DNA from: Anaerococcus octavius
GTDB taxonomy: Bacteria; Bacillota; Clostridia; Tissierellales; Peptoniphilaceae
Reading direction: 5' to 3'
Length of the DNA stretch: 64,000 bases
Assembly (NCBI RefSeq): GCF_900445265.1
Contig: NZ_UFTA01000002.1
Coordinates: 1,178,001 to 1,242,000 of the forward strand
Positions 8,005 through 17,402 of this stretch are shown here, piece by piece; within the stretch, counting starts at the first letter, position 1, and each line of letters starts with the position of its first letter. Position numbers and translations under genes: made by a program. Under the pieces are notes generated by a model. That model ran no database searches and was not told the origin of the DNA. It saw only the letters and a list, made by a program, of their open reading frames with translations.

Positions 8005-9648
8005 ATCTTTCCTATCCAACTCAAGTGGTATTTCTATAATAAATTTACTTCCCTCATTTAGTTTTGATTCTACTTTTATATCATAATCTAAGTAATTAAT
8101 AATATGTTTTACGATAGATAAACCTAATCCTGTAGATTTTTGATTTCTCTTTCTTGACTTATCTACTACATAGAATCTTTCAAAAATCCTTTTTGTATCT
8201 GAAGTTGCCATACCTATTCCAGTATCTTCTATAGATAAAAAATAAGAATTTTGATCTAAATAATAGTTAAAAGTTATAGAGCCACCTAATTTATTGTATT
8301 TAATTGCATTTTCATAAATATTTGAAATCAAATCATAAAATAAAGACTGCGATGTTTTTATTTTAAAAGATTCTAAATTATTTGTAACCACAATATTTTT
8401 TTTGTCAGTTAATCTTTTATATTTTTCTATACTATCAGCTACCACATCATATATATCTACTAACACAAAATCCTTATCGAAATTATTTTCATCTAGTCTA
8501 GAAATTTTAAGAATATCATCTATTATATCAAGCAGTCGATTTCCTTCTGTATAAATAATTTCCGCAAATTTCTCTACATCATCTTCTTTAGCAATACCTG
8601 TAGCAATTAATTCTGCATAGCCATTTATTGATGTAAGAGGACTTTTTAGCTCATGGGTTACATTTGCAGAAAACTCCCTACGCATTTGCTCTGCACGGAC
8701 ATTCTCTGAATTATCTACAATAATCATTGCATAAGCTTTTTTCTCACTCGTGCTTAAAGGATCTATAAATATTCTTAGATAGTATTCATTTATATATAAA
8801 TCTAGGCTTTTACTTCGTTTTAAAATAGAAGCTTCTCTAAGGGCAAGATTGTATTCTTTATTATCAATTAAATTGCTAATGTGTGCATCATCATCAACTT
8901 TCAAGTATTTTTTAGCAGATGAGTTTATCAATTCAACATTTCCCTTACCATCAAATAAGATAAATCCTTCTTTCATATTGCCAGTTATATTTATAAACTC
9001 AAATAATCTCGATTTTAATATATCTCTTTCTTCACTTAATTCATCTATTTTATCTATGTAATCTTTTAGATAATAATTAATTTCTTTGTATTTGTTATCT
9101 TTTAAAATATTACCATAATTTTCAAAGCTTATTTGAGAAATATACTCATCAATTTCTTTATCAACATATCTATTAATTAGAAAATTTGCCAAAATAGCCA
9201 TAAAAGCATGAGCTAATAAAAGATATAAATTTAAGTAGTACCAAATATTATTATCATAAGCAATTAACAATATATTTTTAGATTTTGCACCGTAAACTTC
9301 TTGTTCTTCTAAAGCAGAGTAAAAGTTTTCGTCATTTGCATAATTTTTACTTTCAAAGTAATTTTTCTGATAGTTTTTAATATTAATCTTATCTGGATTA
9401 TATAAAATTTGATTTTTATCATCTATATAGACTACTGAAAGATTATTATGTTCATCATTAAATTTTTCTAAACTTTCTATAAAGTCATCGTCTTCTTCTT
9501 TCATTAAAAGAAAGCTCAAAGCATTTTTTGCAAAATCACTTTGAGCTTCATCTTCTATCCTATAAGAAATACCATTGCTAATTAAAAAAGTTATGGCTAA
9601 AATTGTAAATGCCAGTCTTTTCATAGATTTTTTTGCAAGTTGTTTCAT
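7996..9648 (-). CDS. phoR: Phosphate sensor histidine kinase PhoR-like
   Basis: 550 aa. Two membrane helices (residues ~8-28 and ~145-165) flank an extracytoplasmic sensor region of ~115 residues. A PAS-like segment precedes the dimerisation box HELKSPLTSINGY (~335), then N box (YENAIKYN) and G boxes (DTGIGMA, TGLGLSIVKHI) of the ATPase domain. It should autophosphorylate and pass phosphate to the response regulator whose gene overlaps it by 4 bases. Position as last gene of the pst operon makes PhoR the natural assignment. Confidence 0.88.
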   Translation of the reverse strand: MKQLAKKSMKRLAFTILAITFLISNGISYRIEDEAQSDFAKNALSFLLMKEEDDDFIESLEKFNDEHNNLSVVYIDDKNQILYNPDKINIKNYQKNYFESKNYANDENFYSALEEQEVYGAKSKNILLIAYDNNIWYYLNLYLLLAHAFMAILANFLINRYVDKEIDEYISQISFENYGNILKDNKYKEINYYLKDYIDKIDELSEERDILKSRLFEFINITGNMKEGFILFDGKGNVELINSSAKKYLKVDDDAHISNLIDNKEYNLALREASILKRSKSLDLYINEYYLRIFIDPLSTSEKKAYAMIIVDNSENVRAEQMRREFSANVTHELKSPLTSINGYAELIATGIAKEDDVEKFAEIIYTEGNRLLDIIDDILKISRLDENNFDKDFVLVDIYDVVADSIEKYKRLTDKKNIVVTNNLESFKIKTSQSLFYDLISNIYENAIKYNKLGGSITFNYYLDQNSYFLSIEDTGIGMATSDTKRIFERFYVVDKSRKRNQKSTGLGLSIVKHIINYLDYDIKVESKLNEGSKFIIEIPLELDRKDSL

Positions 9649-10304
9649 ATTTCCCCAAATTTATATCCTAAATTTCTAACTGTTTTTATATGGCGACCTT
9701 CATTTAAAAGTTTATTACGAAGAGAGGCTATATGAACATCTACTGTTCTGGTTTCTCCTTCATAATCATAACCCCATATTTTTAATAAGAAGTCTTCTCT
9801 AGTTATAACATTTCCGATATTATTCATAAATAATAATAGCATTTCAAATTCTTTAAATGTTAAGTCTATAGGTTTGCCATCTATTTTTACAGTTCTTTTT
9901 TTAGTATTTATAGTGATATTTTCATAATTTATATGGTCACTATCTTTTTTTACAGATCTTCTTAAAACGGCTTTGACTCTTGATATAAGCTCAAGAATTG
10001 AAAATGGTTTCGTTATATAGTCATCTGCTCCTGATTCTAGGCCTAAAACTTTATCAAATTCATCTGTTCTAGCTGTTAACAAGATTACTGGTATATCAGA
10101 AAATTCTCTAATTTCTTCTAATATTTCTATACCATCTTTTTCTGGTAGCATAATATCAAGTATTAAAAGTTGACCACCTTTTTGCTTAATGATATTTACT
10201 ATATCAAGTCCATCTTCAAAGCTAGCCACTTCGTATCCTTTTTCAGTTAAAGCATAGTCTACTAGATTTCTTATAGACTTATCATCTTCAACTACATAAA
10301 TCAT
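9645..10304 (-). CDS. phoP: Phosphate response regulator, OmpR/PhoB family
   Basis: 219 aa: receiver domain with acidic pocket and phospho-acceptor Asp in LLILDIMLPEKDG (~51), conserved Lys in TKPF, then a C-terminal winged-helix DNA-binding domain ending TVRNLGYKFG. It is the likely activator that reads the direct repeats in front of pstS. The start abuts phoU (2-base gap) and its end overlaps phoR, so the pair is produced with the transporter. Confidence 0.92.
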   Translation of the reverse strand: MIYVVEDDKSIRNLVDYALTEKGYEVASFEDGLDIVNIIKQKGGQLLILDIMLPEKDGIEILEEIREFSDIPVILLTARTDEFDKVLGLESGADDYITKPFSILELISRVKAVLRRSVKKDSDHINYENITINTKKRTVKIDGKPIDLTFKEFEMLLLFMNNIGNVITREDFLLKIWGYDYEGETRTVDVHIASLRNKLLNEGRHIKTVRNLGYKFGEI

Positions 10305-10306
10305 TA

Positions 10307-10924
10307 TTACAGCCTCGTAGCTAAATCGCCGACTCTTGCTAAGCGATCGCCTAGTCTTTCGAAATATTTATAAAGTAGAACTTTTTCAGAAAGTTCAATA
10401 GCACCTATACTATTATTTTTATTTAAATCAGCTATATAATTTACCGCTTCTACAAATAGCTTATTATTTACTTCATCATCTTCGATAGTTTTAAGACCTA
10501 GGTCATTATCATTATTGATGAAGCTATTTATACTATCACTAGCCATTTGTTTTTGATTAGAAATAAATCTTTTTACAAAATCAACTTCTTCTTCTGTAAG
10601 TGGATATTCTATCATTATCATAGAAGCTTGGGCAAGATGACTTGCTATTCTTTTAAAAGTTGAAGCAAGCTTAATAGACATTTGTAAAAATCTCAAATCT
10701 CTGGCTACTGGTTGTTGTAGAGCTAGTAGTTCAAAACAAAATCTCTCTACATCAGCTGCATTGCGTCTAATATCATCATTTAGTTCAATTATTTCTTCTA
10801 AATTCTTCTTATTATTATTTTCTAAAAATAAATCTACTTTGTCATAGCAAAGAATAACAAGCTCCATTAGTTCATTGCTCATATTTCTAATAGAATCTAG
10901 ATCTTGTCTATATCTTGTTCTCAT
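10307..10924 (-). CDS. phoU: PhoU phosphate signalling regulator
   Basis: 205 aa, all-helical PhoU fold with two repeats; acidic metal-binding patches such as ERFCFELLALQQPVARDLR and the matching one in the second half (YFERLGDRLARVGDLA). PhoU links the Pst transporter to PhoR and restrains uptake when phosphate is ample. A longer frame opens at 10999, but the ATG at 10922-10924 (MRTRYRQDL) has a good GGAAGG site 9 bases upstream and overlaps nothing but the pstB stop, so it is chosen. Confidence 0.92.
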   Translation of the reverse strand: MRTRYRQDLDSIRNMSNELMELVILCYDKVDLFLENNNKKNLEEIIELNDDIRRNAADVERFCFELLALQQPVARDLRFLQMSIKLASTFKRIASHLAQASMIMIEYPLTEEEVDFVKRFISNQKQMASDSINSFINNDNDLGLKTIEDDEVNNKLFVEAVNYIADLNKNNSIGAIELSEKVLLYKYFERLGDRLARVGDLATRL

Positions 10925-10925
10925 A

Positions 10926-11891
10926 TTAGCCAAACCTTCCTGTGATATAATCTTCTGTTCTCTTATCTCTAGGATCTTCGAAGATTTGTTTTGTATCATC
11001 CATTTCTATAACTTCTCCTGTTAAGAAAAATGCAGTTTGATCTGATATACGAGCTGCTTGTTGCATATTGTGAGTTACAATAACTATTGTATATTGTTCT
11101 TTTAAATCTTGCATCAAATCTTCTATTGAAGATGTAGAAATAGGATCTAGCGCTGAGGTTGGTTCATCCATTAAAACAATTTCAGGTTTTACAGAAAGTG
11201 TTCTTGCTATACAAATTCTTTGTTGTTGACCACCTGAAAATGAAAGAGCATTTTGATCTAATTTATCTTTTACTTCATCCCAGATTGCAGCTTGTTTTAA
11301 AGATGTTTCTACTATCTCATCAAGAGAATCCTTATCTTTAATACCATCTAGTTTTGGTCCATAAGTTAAATTGTCGTAAACTGATTTTGAAAATGGGTTT
11401 GGTGTTTGGAAAACCATACCTACGTTGCGACGTAATTTTACAACGTCTACATCTGGCTTGTAAATATCTCTTCCATTTATTTCTATAAGACCGTCTATTT
11501 TACAATTTTTTACAAGGTCATTCATTCTGTTAAAACATTTTAGAGTTGTTGATTTACCACAACCTGATGGTCCTATAAAAGCTGTAACTTGACCTTTTTT
11601 AATATCCATATTTACTTTTTTTAGTGCTTTAAAGTCACCATAGTATAAGTCAAGATCTTTTACTAAAATGGCTGTTTCGAGATCAGAGTATTTATTTTTT
11701 AGATCAAGTGTATGCACTGATTTGCTATCAGATTTTTGAGCATTATCTAGATTAGAAGCTGTATCAATATTAGTTTTATTAACCTCACTAATATCAGATG
11801 TATTTTTATCATTTACATCTGAATTATTTTCTAGATTTTCATCTACTCTAGCCTTTCTTTTATCGGAAGGTCCGAATGTCTTTTTATCCAT
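10926..11891 (-). CDS. pstB: Phosphate ABC transporter ATPase PstB with N-terminal extension
   Basis: 321 aa. Walker [10 protein letters not shown], signature [10 protein letters not shown], Walker [15 protein letters not shown] and the PstB-typical CFNRMNDL stretch are present. It drives phosphate import with PstA and PstC. The first ~70 residues are a hydrophilic, Asn/Asp/Ser-rich extension absent from ordinary ~250-aa PstB proteins; there is no internal ATG before the conserved core, so the long form is probably real. phoU starts within 2-4 bases of its stop. Confidence 0.93.
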   Translation of the reverse strand: MDKKTFGPSDKRKARVDENLENNSDVNDKNTSDISEVNKTNIDTASNLDNAQKSDSKSVHTLDLKNKYSDLETAILVKDLDLYYGDFKALKKVNMDIKKGQVTAFIGPSGCGKSTTLKCFNRMNDLVKNCKIDGLIEINGRDIYKPDVDVVKLRRNVGMVFQTPNPFSKSVYDNLTYGPKLDGIKDKDSLDEIVETSLKQAAIWDEVKDKLDQNALSFSGGQQQRICIARTLSVKPEIVLMDEPTSALDPISTSSIEDLMQDLKEQYTIVIVTHNMQQAARISDQTAFFLTGEVIEMDDTKQIFEDPRDKRTEDYITGRFG

Positions 11892-11903
11892 TTATTTCTC
11901 CTC

Positions 11904-12716
11904 TTAGTTAACTAAGCTTTTAGTAATTTTTCCTGATATCCAGTTAATTAATATAACGAATACCAATAGTAAAACTGCAGTAGCGTAAGCTTCATTTACG
12001 TGGAAACCCTCTGAAGAAAGCATATACATGTGTACTGCTAGTGTTCTTGCTGAACTTCCTACATTTTTTGGTATAGATGGTTGGGTACCCATTGTATAAA
12101 TTAATGCTGCTGATTCTCCAACAATTCTTCCTGTTGCTAGGAATATACCACCTAGAATACCATCCATGGCTTCTGGTAATACAACTTTAAAAATAGTTTG
12201 TATTTTTGTAGCACCAAGAGCTAGAGAAGCATGAGCTTGAAGTGGATTTACTGTTAAAATCGCTTCTTCTGTAGTTCTAATTATTGTTGGCAAAATCATA
12301 ATAGCTACTGTAAGACAACCAGCTATTAGAGAATACCCCATACCTAAACCTAAATTTGCATCTGTTACGAAAAATAAATATCCAAATAATCCATAAACAA
12401 TAGATGGAATTGAAGATAAAATTTCAGTAGCAAATCTTACAGCTTTTATTGCATATTTGTTCTCAGCATAATTTGATAAGTATATAGCTGTAAAAATACC
12501 AATAGGTAAAGTAATAAGTAATGTTAAAATTATAGTAAATAATGTCGCTATCAATGATGGCATTATTGAAACGTTAGTTGAAGTGTATTTCCATTCAAAA
12601 AGTGAAGGCGATATGTTTGGTATACCTTGAGTTAAGATGTAAAGAATAATTATCCCACCAAAAGCATATGCCAATACTGTAAATAGCCATACAAAAATTT
12701 TATAAGCTTTAGTCAT
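11904..12716 (-). CDS. pstA: Phosphate ABC transporter permease PstA
   Basis: 270 aa, six membrane helices, with the family's permease loop in ASLALGATKIQTIFKVVLPEA, which docks on PstB. Standard length for PstA. It follows pstC by 19 bases and precedes pstB by 12, inside the phosphate operon. Confidence 0.93.
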   Translation of the reverse strand: MTKAYKIFVWLFTVLAYAFGGIIILYILTQGIPNISPSLFEWKYTSTNVSIMPSLIATLFTIILTLLITLPIGIFTAIYLSNYAENKYAIKAVRFATEILSSIPSIVYGLFGYLFFVTDANLGLGMGYSLIAGCLTVAIMILPTIIRTTEEAILTVNPLQAHASLALGATKIQTIFKVVLPEAMDGILGGIFLATGRIVGESAALIYTMGTQPSIPKNVGSSARTLAVHMYMLSSEGFHVNEAYATAVLLLVFVILINWISGKITKSLVN

Positions 12717-12735
12717 ATATACTCCTAGTTAATAA

Positions 12736-13596
12736 TTAATACTTTTGTTGGTTTTTACTTCTTATGATATTAAATATAATATTTATTAATAAAATAAAGA
12801 AGAATAAAACCATGCCTGTTGCAATTAACGATTCTCTGTGCATACCAGATGCGTAACCCATTTCAAGAACGATATTTGTTGTTAATGTACGAGATCCATC
12901 TAAAATAGAACCTGGCATTCTTGGTTGGTTACCTACAACTAAGTAAACCGCCATTGTTTCACCTATAGCACGACCAATAGCTAGGATTATTGAAGAAAAA
13001 ATACCGCTTTTAGCATAAGGAATCATAACATGATGAATAGTTTCTTCTTTTGTAGCCCCAAGTGCTAGAGATCCAGTATAAAATACTTTTGGTACTTGGC
13101 GAAGAGAGTTTTCTGAAATATTTACCATGGTAGGTAAAATCATAATACTTAGCAATATAGATGCTGTGAGCATATTAAATTGAGCTGTATGGAATATTTT
13201 GCCAATTCTAGGTGCTAATACAACCATAGCAAAGAAACCATATACTACTGAAGGGATAGCTGCCAATAAATTTATTAATGATTTGAGAAAGTTATAACTT
13301 TTATCAGCATAATAAGCCATAAATATAGACACTGCTAGACCAAATGGTAGGGCTATCAGAGTGGATAAGCCTGTAACAATAAGAGAGCCTACAATCATAG
13401 GCAAGATTCCAAAGCTTGCTGGTTTTGCTGTAGGCGCCCATTTTTCTCCCGTTATAAACGGAACAAGTCCGTATTTACTTACGAATTTTATTCCTGATCT
13501 AAAGATAAAGAATATAATTAAAAATATAAGTATTACGGACATTGCTGCTGATATAAGGAATAAGATTTCACCAAATCTTTCCTTTGTATTTTTCAT
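12736..13596 (-). CDS. pstC: Phosphate ABC transporter permease PstC
   Basis: 286 aa, six membrane helices; characteristic motifs LPFGLAVSIFMAYY, AIPSVVYGFFA and the coupling loop GSLALGATKEETIHHVMIP. It pairs with PstA as the membrane channel for phosphate. Start lies 4 bases after the pstS stop. Confidence 0.93.
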   Translation of the reverse strand: MKNTKERFGEILFLISAAMSVILIFLIIFFIFRSGIKFVSKYGLVPFITGEKWAPTAKPASFGILPMIVGSLIVTGLSTLIALPFGLAVSIFMAYYADKSYNFLKSLINLLAAIPSVVYGFFAMVVLAPRIGKIFHTAQFNMLTASILLSIMILPTMVNISENSLRQVPKVFYTGSLALGATKEETIHHVMIPYAKSGIFSSIILAIGRAIGETMAVYLVVGNQPRMPGSILDGSRTLTTNIVLEMGYASGMHRESLIATGMVLFFFILLINIIFNIIRSKNQQKY

Positions 13597-13600
13597 TTTT

Positions 13601-14620
13601 TTAGTTTAAATCTCCAGTATTTTTAAGTTCGCCTGAAAAGATGTCTTTAAGTTGATCTACTGTTAAGTCTTCAACTTTGCTATCTTTATTAACAATAACA
13701 GCGATTCCGTCTGTTGCGATTACTTCTGGTTTCAATTCATCTTTTTCTTCATCTTTTAAGTCTCTTGAAGCCATAGCAATATTTGCTGCTCCATCAATAA
13801 CTGCTTCAATGCCTGCAGATGAACCATTAGATTGTAATTCAATGCTTACATCTGGGTTAAGTTCTTGGTATGCTTCGATGAATTTTTCCATTAATGGAGT
13901 TACAGATGTAGAACCTGCTACTGTGATTGATCCTTTTAATCCTTCTGGAGCTTTGTATTCTTCAGCTTCTTTTAAAGGTACATAGCCTTCTTCCTTTACA
14001 ATATCTTGAGCTTCTTTTGATAGACAGTAATCTAAGAAGTCTTTAGAAACATCATCTAGTCCATCTTCTTTGTATGCAAGGTTGAATGGTCTTGAGATTT
14101 TGTAATCTCCAGATTCGATATTTTCTTCTGTTGCTTCTATACCTTCAACTTTAACTGCTTTTACTGTATCATTTAATGAACCAAGTGATATATATCCTAT
14201 AGCAGTTGGATCTTGAGCCACAGTTGTCATAACTCCGTTTGTTGAGTTTTGAACAACAGCGTCTGTAGTTGTTTTATCTTCTTTGCTTCCGTCTGAAGCT
14301 TCTTCTTCAAGACCAACAAGTTCGATGAAAGCTCCTCTTGTACCTGAACCATCTTCTCTTGATACTACTGTAAAGTCATAGTCTTCAGCATTAGCTGTAT
14401 CAGAGTCTTCTGATTTATCATCATCTTTTGCTTCATCAGCTGTATCATCTGTTTTTTCATCTTCTTTGTTAGAATCATCAGTTGTTTCAGCTGCATTATC
14501 TGTTGTTTCTGTAGAATTTTGATCTTCAGCTTTATTATCTTCGTTATTGTTACCACATGCTGTTAGAACTAATCCTAGGGATAGTGCTGCAGCAATAATT
14601 TTTGAATTTTTAAGTGTCAT
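13601..14620 (-). CDS. pstS: Phosphate-binding lipoprotein PstS, apparently circularly permuted
   Basis: 339 aa from the ATG at 14620, which has a GGAG site; the frame extends to 14644 but that start has none. A lipobox LTAC (Cys22) is followed by ~58 residues of acidic linker. Residues ~82-217 correspond to the second half of ordinary PstS (SREDGSGTRGAF at 87-98, GYISLG, SRPF, YVPL), and ~230-339 to the first half (GSITVAGSTSVTPL, ATDGIAVIVNK, LKDIFSG). The order is thus reversed, with the break at the inter-lobe hinge. Both phosphate-contact loops are kept, so the protein should bind phosphate. Homology is certain; the permutation is read directly from motif order. Confidence 0.9.
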   Translation of the reverse strand: MTLKNSKIIAAALSLGLVLTACGNNNEDNKAEDQNSTETTDNAAETTDDSNKEDEKTDDTADEAKDDDKSEDSDTANAEDYDFTVVSREDGSGTRGAFIELVGLEEEASDGSKEDKTTTDAVVQNSTNGVMTTVAQDPTAIGYISLGSLNDTVKAVKVEGIEATEENIESGDYKISRPFNLAYKEDGLDDVSKDFLDYCLSKEAQDIVKEEGYVPLKEAEEYKAPEGLKGSITVAGSTSVTPLMEKFIEAYQELNPDVSIELQSNGSSAGIEAVIDGAANIAMASRDLKDEEKDELKPEVIATDGIAVIVNKDSKVEDLTVDQLKDIFSGELKNTGDLN

Positions 14621-14662
14621 GAAAAATCTCCTTATAGTTTCCATATATTTCTTTACTTCAGT

Positions 14663-14716
14663 ATTCTACATAAACTTTATTTAATCTATTTTAAAGTTTT
14701 GTAAAGTTTATGTAAA
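14663..14716 (-). promoter_or_regulatory. Pho-box-like direct repeats and -10 element of the pst-pho operon
   Basis: On the minus strand TTTACA (14711-14716), TTTACA (14700-14705) and TTTAAA (14690-14695) recur at 10-11 base spacing, as in PhoP boxes of low-GC Gram-positives. A TAGAAT -10-like box follows at 14663-14668. No good -35 exists, as expected of an activator-dependent promoter. It lies about 45-95 bases before the pstS start. Confidence 0.6.
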
Positions 14717-14778
14717 ATTCGCCCTTAACATTAGCTTTTCCTACATTATCTATATACCCACTTAAAAATTTTAAAACA

Positions 14779-16134
14779 TCAAGCCTTATCTTCTTCTTTT
14801 TCTGGTATAGCTAGGTTCATTAAAAAGGCAAATAAAGTTGTAAGAACTACTGGTGATGACCCTATAGCTACTTCTAAACTTTCTGGCATAAATGTTACTC
14901 CTGCATTATGAGCTGCAGTAACAACCTGTGTAAAACCAAATCCGATTGCAACAGATACACCTACTATATATGTATTCCTCATAGAAAGTGGTTGGCTAGT
15001 TATCATTCTAATTCCATTCATTGTTATAGCTGCAAAAACTGAAATAGTAGCTCCACCTATAACTGGATAAGGAATTGTAAGTAAAAGCGATGAGAATTTT
15101 GGTACAAGACCTGCTATTAAAATCATAATAGATGAAGTAATAAATACTTTTTTGTTAATTACCTTATTAATAGAAACAATACCTGCATTTTGGGAAAAAG
15201 TTGCTGTTGGTAGAGTACCAATAAACGCTCCAAGCATATTAGCTAGAGAAAAACCCATTATTCCTCCACGCAACTCATCATCTGTTGCCGGTCTATCCAT
15301 ACCACCTATAGTTGTTGAGTTCATATCTCCTATACCTTCAATACAAGAAACTATGAAAATAATTATAAAGGCAGCTATAGCTGATGGCTCAAATTTTATA
15401 CCAAAATACATTGGTCTTATAAAAGAAAACCAATTTGCATCACTTACAGGAGTCAAATCTACATATCCCATAAAAAATGCCAAAATATAGCCAACAATCA
15501 TTGAAAGTAAAACTGATGCTAAAGAAACCATTCCCTTACCAAAATGGGTGAATATAATATTTGCAAGAAGGGTAACAGCTGCAATAAACCAATATTGCCA
15601 TGATCCCCAACCAGCCATACTAACATCTCCACCACCACCCATATAATTTAAAGCTACTGGGTATAGTGAAAGACCTATTGATAAAACAACAGTACCAGCT
15701 ACTAGTGGTGGGAAATATGGCAAAACATATTTAAGAGCAAATCCAAAAATAAAAGAAACAATAGCAGCAATTAATTGTGCTCCCAAAACAATAGCAACGA
15801 TACCTTTAGAACCCAAGTTTTGAAACTGATTAGCAAGTGCAATCATAGTTGGAACATAAGAAAAACTTACCCCATATATCATAGGGAGTTTATTTCCAAT
15901 AAGATGTGCTGGAGCCATAATAATTAAAAGAGTTGTTAAAGCAGAACCAATTAAAGACATTTGTACCAACAAAATAGAATCAGCATATGTAAGTCCTGCA
16001 GCTCCTGCAAAAATTAAAGTTGGTGCTATACAACCTGCAATCATTGCAATAAGGTGTTCAAAAGCTAGAGGCAATGATTGTTTTAAACTAATAGTTCCAT
16101 CATTAGTAAATAAATTAGAATAATTTTTATCCAT
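14779..16134 (-). CDS. NCS2 family nucleobase permease (xanthine/purine type)
   Basis: 451 aa with about 14 hydrophobic helices of the nucleobase-cation-symport-2 (UraA/XanQ) fold. The TM8 motif IEGIGDMNSTT and the TM10 motif TFSQNAGIV carry the substrate-contact Glu and Gln. The Gln in SQN favours purines (xanthine, urate) over uracil, where Glu is usual, so PbuX-like is preferred. It stands alone on the minus strand, divergent from asnA. Confidence 0.85.
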   Translation of the reverse strand: MDKNYSNLFTNDGTISLKQSLPLAFEHLIAMIAGCIAPTLIFAGAAGLTYADSILLVQMSLIGSALTTLLIIMAPAHLIGNKLPMIYGVSFSYVPTMIALANQFQNLGSKGIVAIVLGAQLIAAIVSFIFGFALKYVLPYFPPLVAGTVVLSIGLSLYPVALNYMGGGGDVSMAGWGSWQYWFIAAVTLLANIIFTHFGKGMVSLASVLLSMIVGYILAFFMGYVDLTPVSDANWFSFIRPMYFGIKFEPSAIAAFIIIFIVSCIEGIGDMNSTTIGGMDRPATDDELRGGIMGFSLANMLGAFIGTLPTATFSQNAGIVSINKVINKKVFITSSIMILIAGLVPKFSSLLLTIPYPVIGGATISVFAAITMNGIRMITSQPLSMRNTYIVGVSVAIGFGFTQVVTAAHNAGVTFMPESLEVAIGSSPVVLTTLFAFLMNLAIPEKEEDKA

Positions 16135-16173
16135 TATCTCTCCTTAACATTTAAATATAAAAAGTAACAGCCG

Positions 16174-16202
16174 ACAGATTAACCTCCTTAATAATAATCT
16201 GT
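16174..16202 (-). promoter_or_regulatory. Leader hairpin of the NCS2 permease gene with a Shine-Dalgarno-like loop
   Basis: An 8-bp inverted repeat (16174-16181 with 16195-16202) encloses AAGGAGGT in its 13-base loop on the minus strand. It sits about 40 bases before the permease start, which has its own AAGGAGAG site. No purine-riboswitch core is visible. Function unknown. Confidence 0.35.
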
Positions 16203-16293
16203 TTTTATTTTATAACAATTTTATAAAAAATTTTTGTATATAATTGGTAAAATATAAAATTTTATTAAAAATGAGTAGCTAAAAACGTTATCC

Positions 16294-16321
16294 TTGACAA
16301 CAAATTGTAAAAAATTATAAT
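16294..16321 (+). promoter_or_regulatory. Promoter of asnA
   Basis: TTGACA (16294-16299), 16-base spacer, TATAAT (16316-16321), 33 bases before the asnA ATG. No riboswitch or long leader lies between. Confidence 0.8.
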
Positions 16322-16354
16322 CATTAAGTAATTACAGAGAAAAAGAGGTTTTAT

Positions 16355-17368
16355 ATGAGCAAAATAATAGTACCAGAAGGGTACATATCAGATCCAGATT
16401 TATATACTACACAATTGCTAATAAAAGAAATAAAAGATTACTTTCAAATAAATTTGGCAAATAATTTAAATTTAAAAAGAGTATCTGCACCTTTATTTGT
16501 ATCAACAGACTCAGGTCTAAATGATAACTTAAACGGTTTTGAAGGTCCAGTTATTTTTGATGTACCAGAAGCAAATAATGAAGAACTTGAAATAGTTCAC
16601 TCTCTTGCAAAATGGAAACGCTATGCCCTAAAAAATTACAATTTTAAAATGCATGAGGGTCTATATACAGATATGAATGCTATACGTCGTTGTGAGGTTC
16701 CTGATAATACACATTCATTTTATGTAGACCAATGGGACTGGGAATTAATAATGCAAGATGATGAACGCAGCGAAGAGTATTTAAAAAAAGTAGTAAATGT
16801 TATTTATCGTACTTTAAAATCTTTGGATGAATATCTTTGCAACTTAGTTCCACAAAGGCACAAACTATTAAAAGATCAAATTACATTTATAACTAGTCAA
16901 GAACTTTTAGACAAGTATCCTGATATAGAAGATTCTACAGAGCGTGAAAGACTTGCAGTTAAAGAATATGGTGCTATATTTTTAATGCAAATCGGAACTA
17001 CTCTTTCAAATGGCAAAAAACACGATAATAGAGCACCAGACTATGATGATTGGTTACTAAATGGCGATTTAATAGTTTATAACCCTATTTTAGATGATCA
17101 ATTAGAATTATCATCTATGGGTATTAGAGTAAATCCTGATAGATTAAACGAACAATTAAAACAATCCGATAAACTTGATAGATTAAAATATAACTACCAC
17201 CAAATGCTAATTGATGGCAAATTACCTCAAACCGTTGGTGGCGGTATAGGTCAATCAAGACTTTGTATGTTCTTTTTACAAAAAGCTCACATTGGTGAAG
17301 TACAAGTTTCTTATTGGCCAGATGATTACAGAATGGCTCTAGAAAATAAGGGAGTTACATTATTGTAA
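16355..17368 (+). CDS. asnA: Aspartate-ammonia ligase AsnA
   Basis: 337 aa, class II aminoacyl-tRNA-synthetase-like fold. It makes asparagine from aspartate, ammonia and ATP in the cytoplasm. Typical segments: RVSAPLFVSTDSGLNDNL at the N-terminus, YVDQWDWE, TIGGG-type end QTVGGGIGQSRLCMF holding the ATP-binding Arg. Full length for the family. It has its own promoter and is ended by a strong hairpin shared with the convergent thiZ gene. Confidence 0.95.
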   Translation: MSKIIVPEGYISDPDLYTTQLLIKEIKDYFQINLANNLNLKRVSAPLFVSTDSGLNDNLNGFEGPVIFDVPEANNEELEIVHSLAKWKRYALKNYNFKMHEGLYTDMNAIRRCEVPDNTHSFYVDQWDWELIMQDDERSEEYLKKVVNVIYRTLKSLDEYLCNLVPQRHKLLKDQITFITSQELLDKYPDIEDSTERERLAVKEYGAIFLMQIGTTLSNGKKHDNRAPDYDDWLLNGDLIVYNPILDDQLELSSMGIRVNPDRLNEQLKQSDKLDRLKYNYHQMLIDGKLPQTVGGGIGQSRLCMFFLQKAHIGEVQVSYWPDDYRMALENKGVTLL

Positions 17369-17402
17369 AAAAAGATTCGGTAACCATACCGAATCTTTTA
17401 AT
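17368..17402. terminator. Bidirectional terminator between asnA and thiZ
   Basis: An 11-bp perfect stem (17371-17381 with 17388-17398, AAAGATTCGGT arm) with a 6-base loop and A/T runs on both sides; it includes the thiZ stop codon. Confidence 0.9.

Noticed and set aside
13601..14620. PstS as a frameshifted remnant of a two-domain protein
   Set aside because: The frame is intact with a good start and lipobox, each half occurs once and complete, and the flanks (pstC 4 bases on) leave no room for lost coding DNA.
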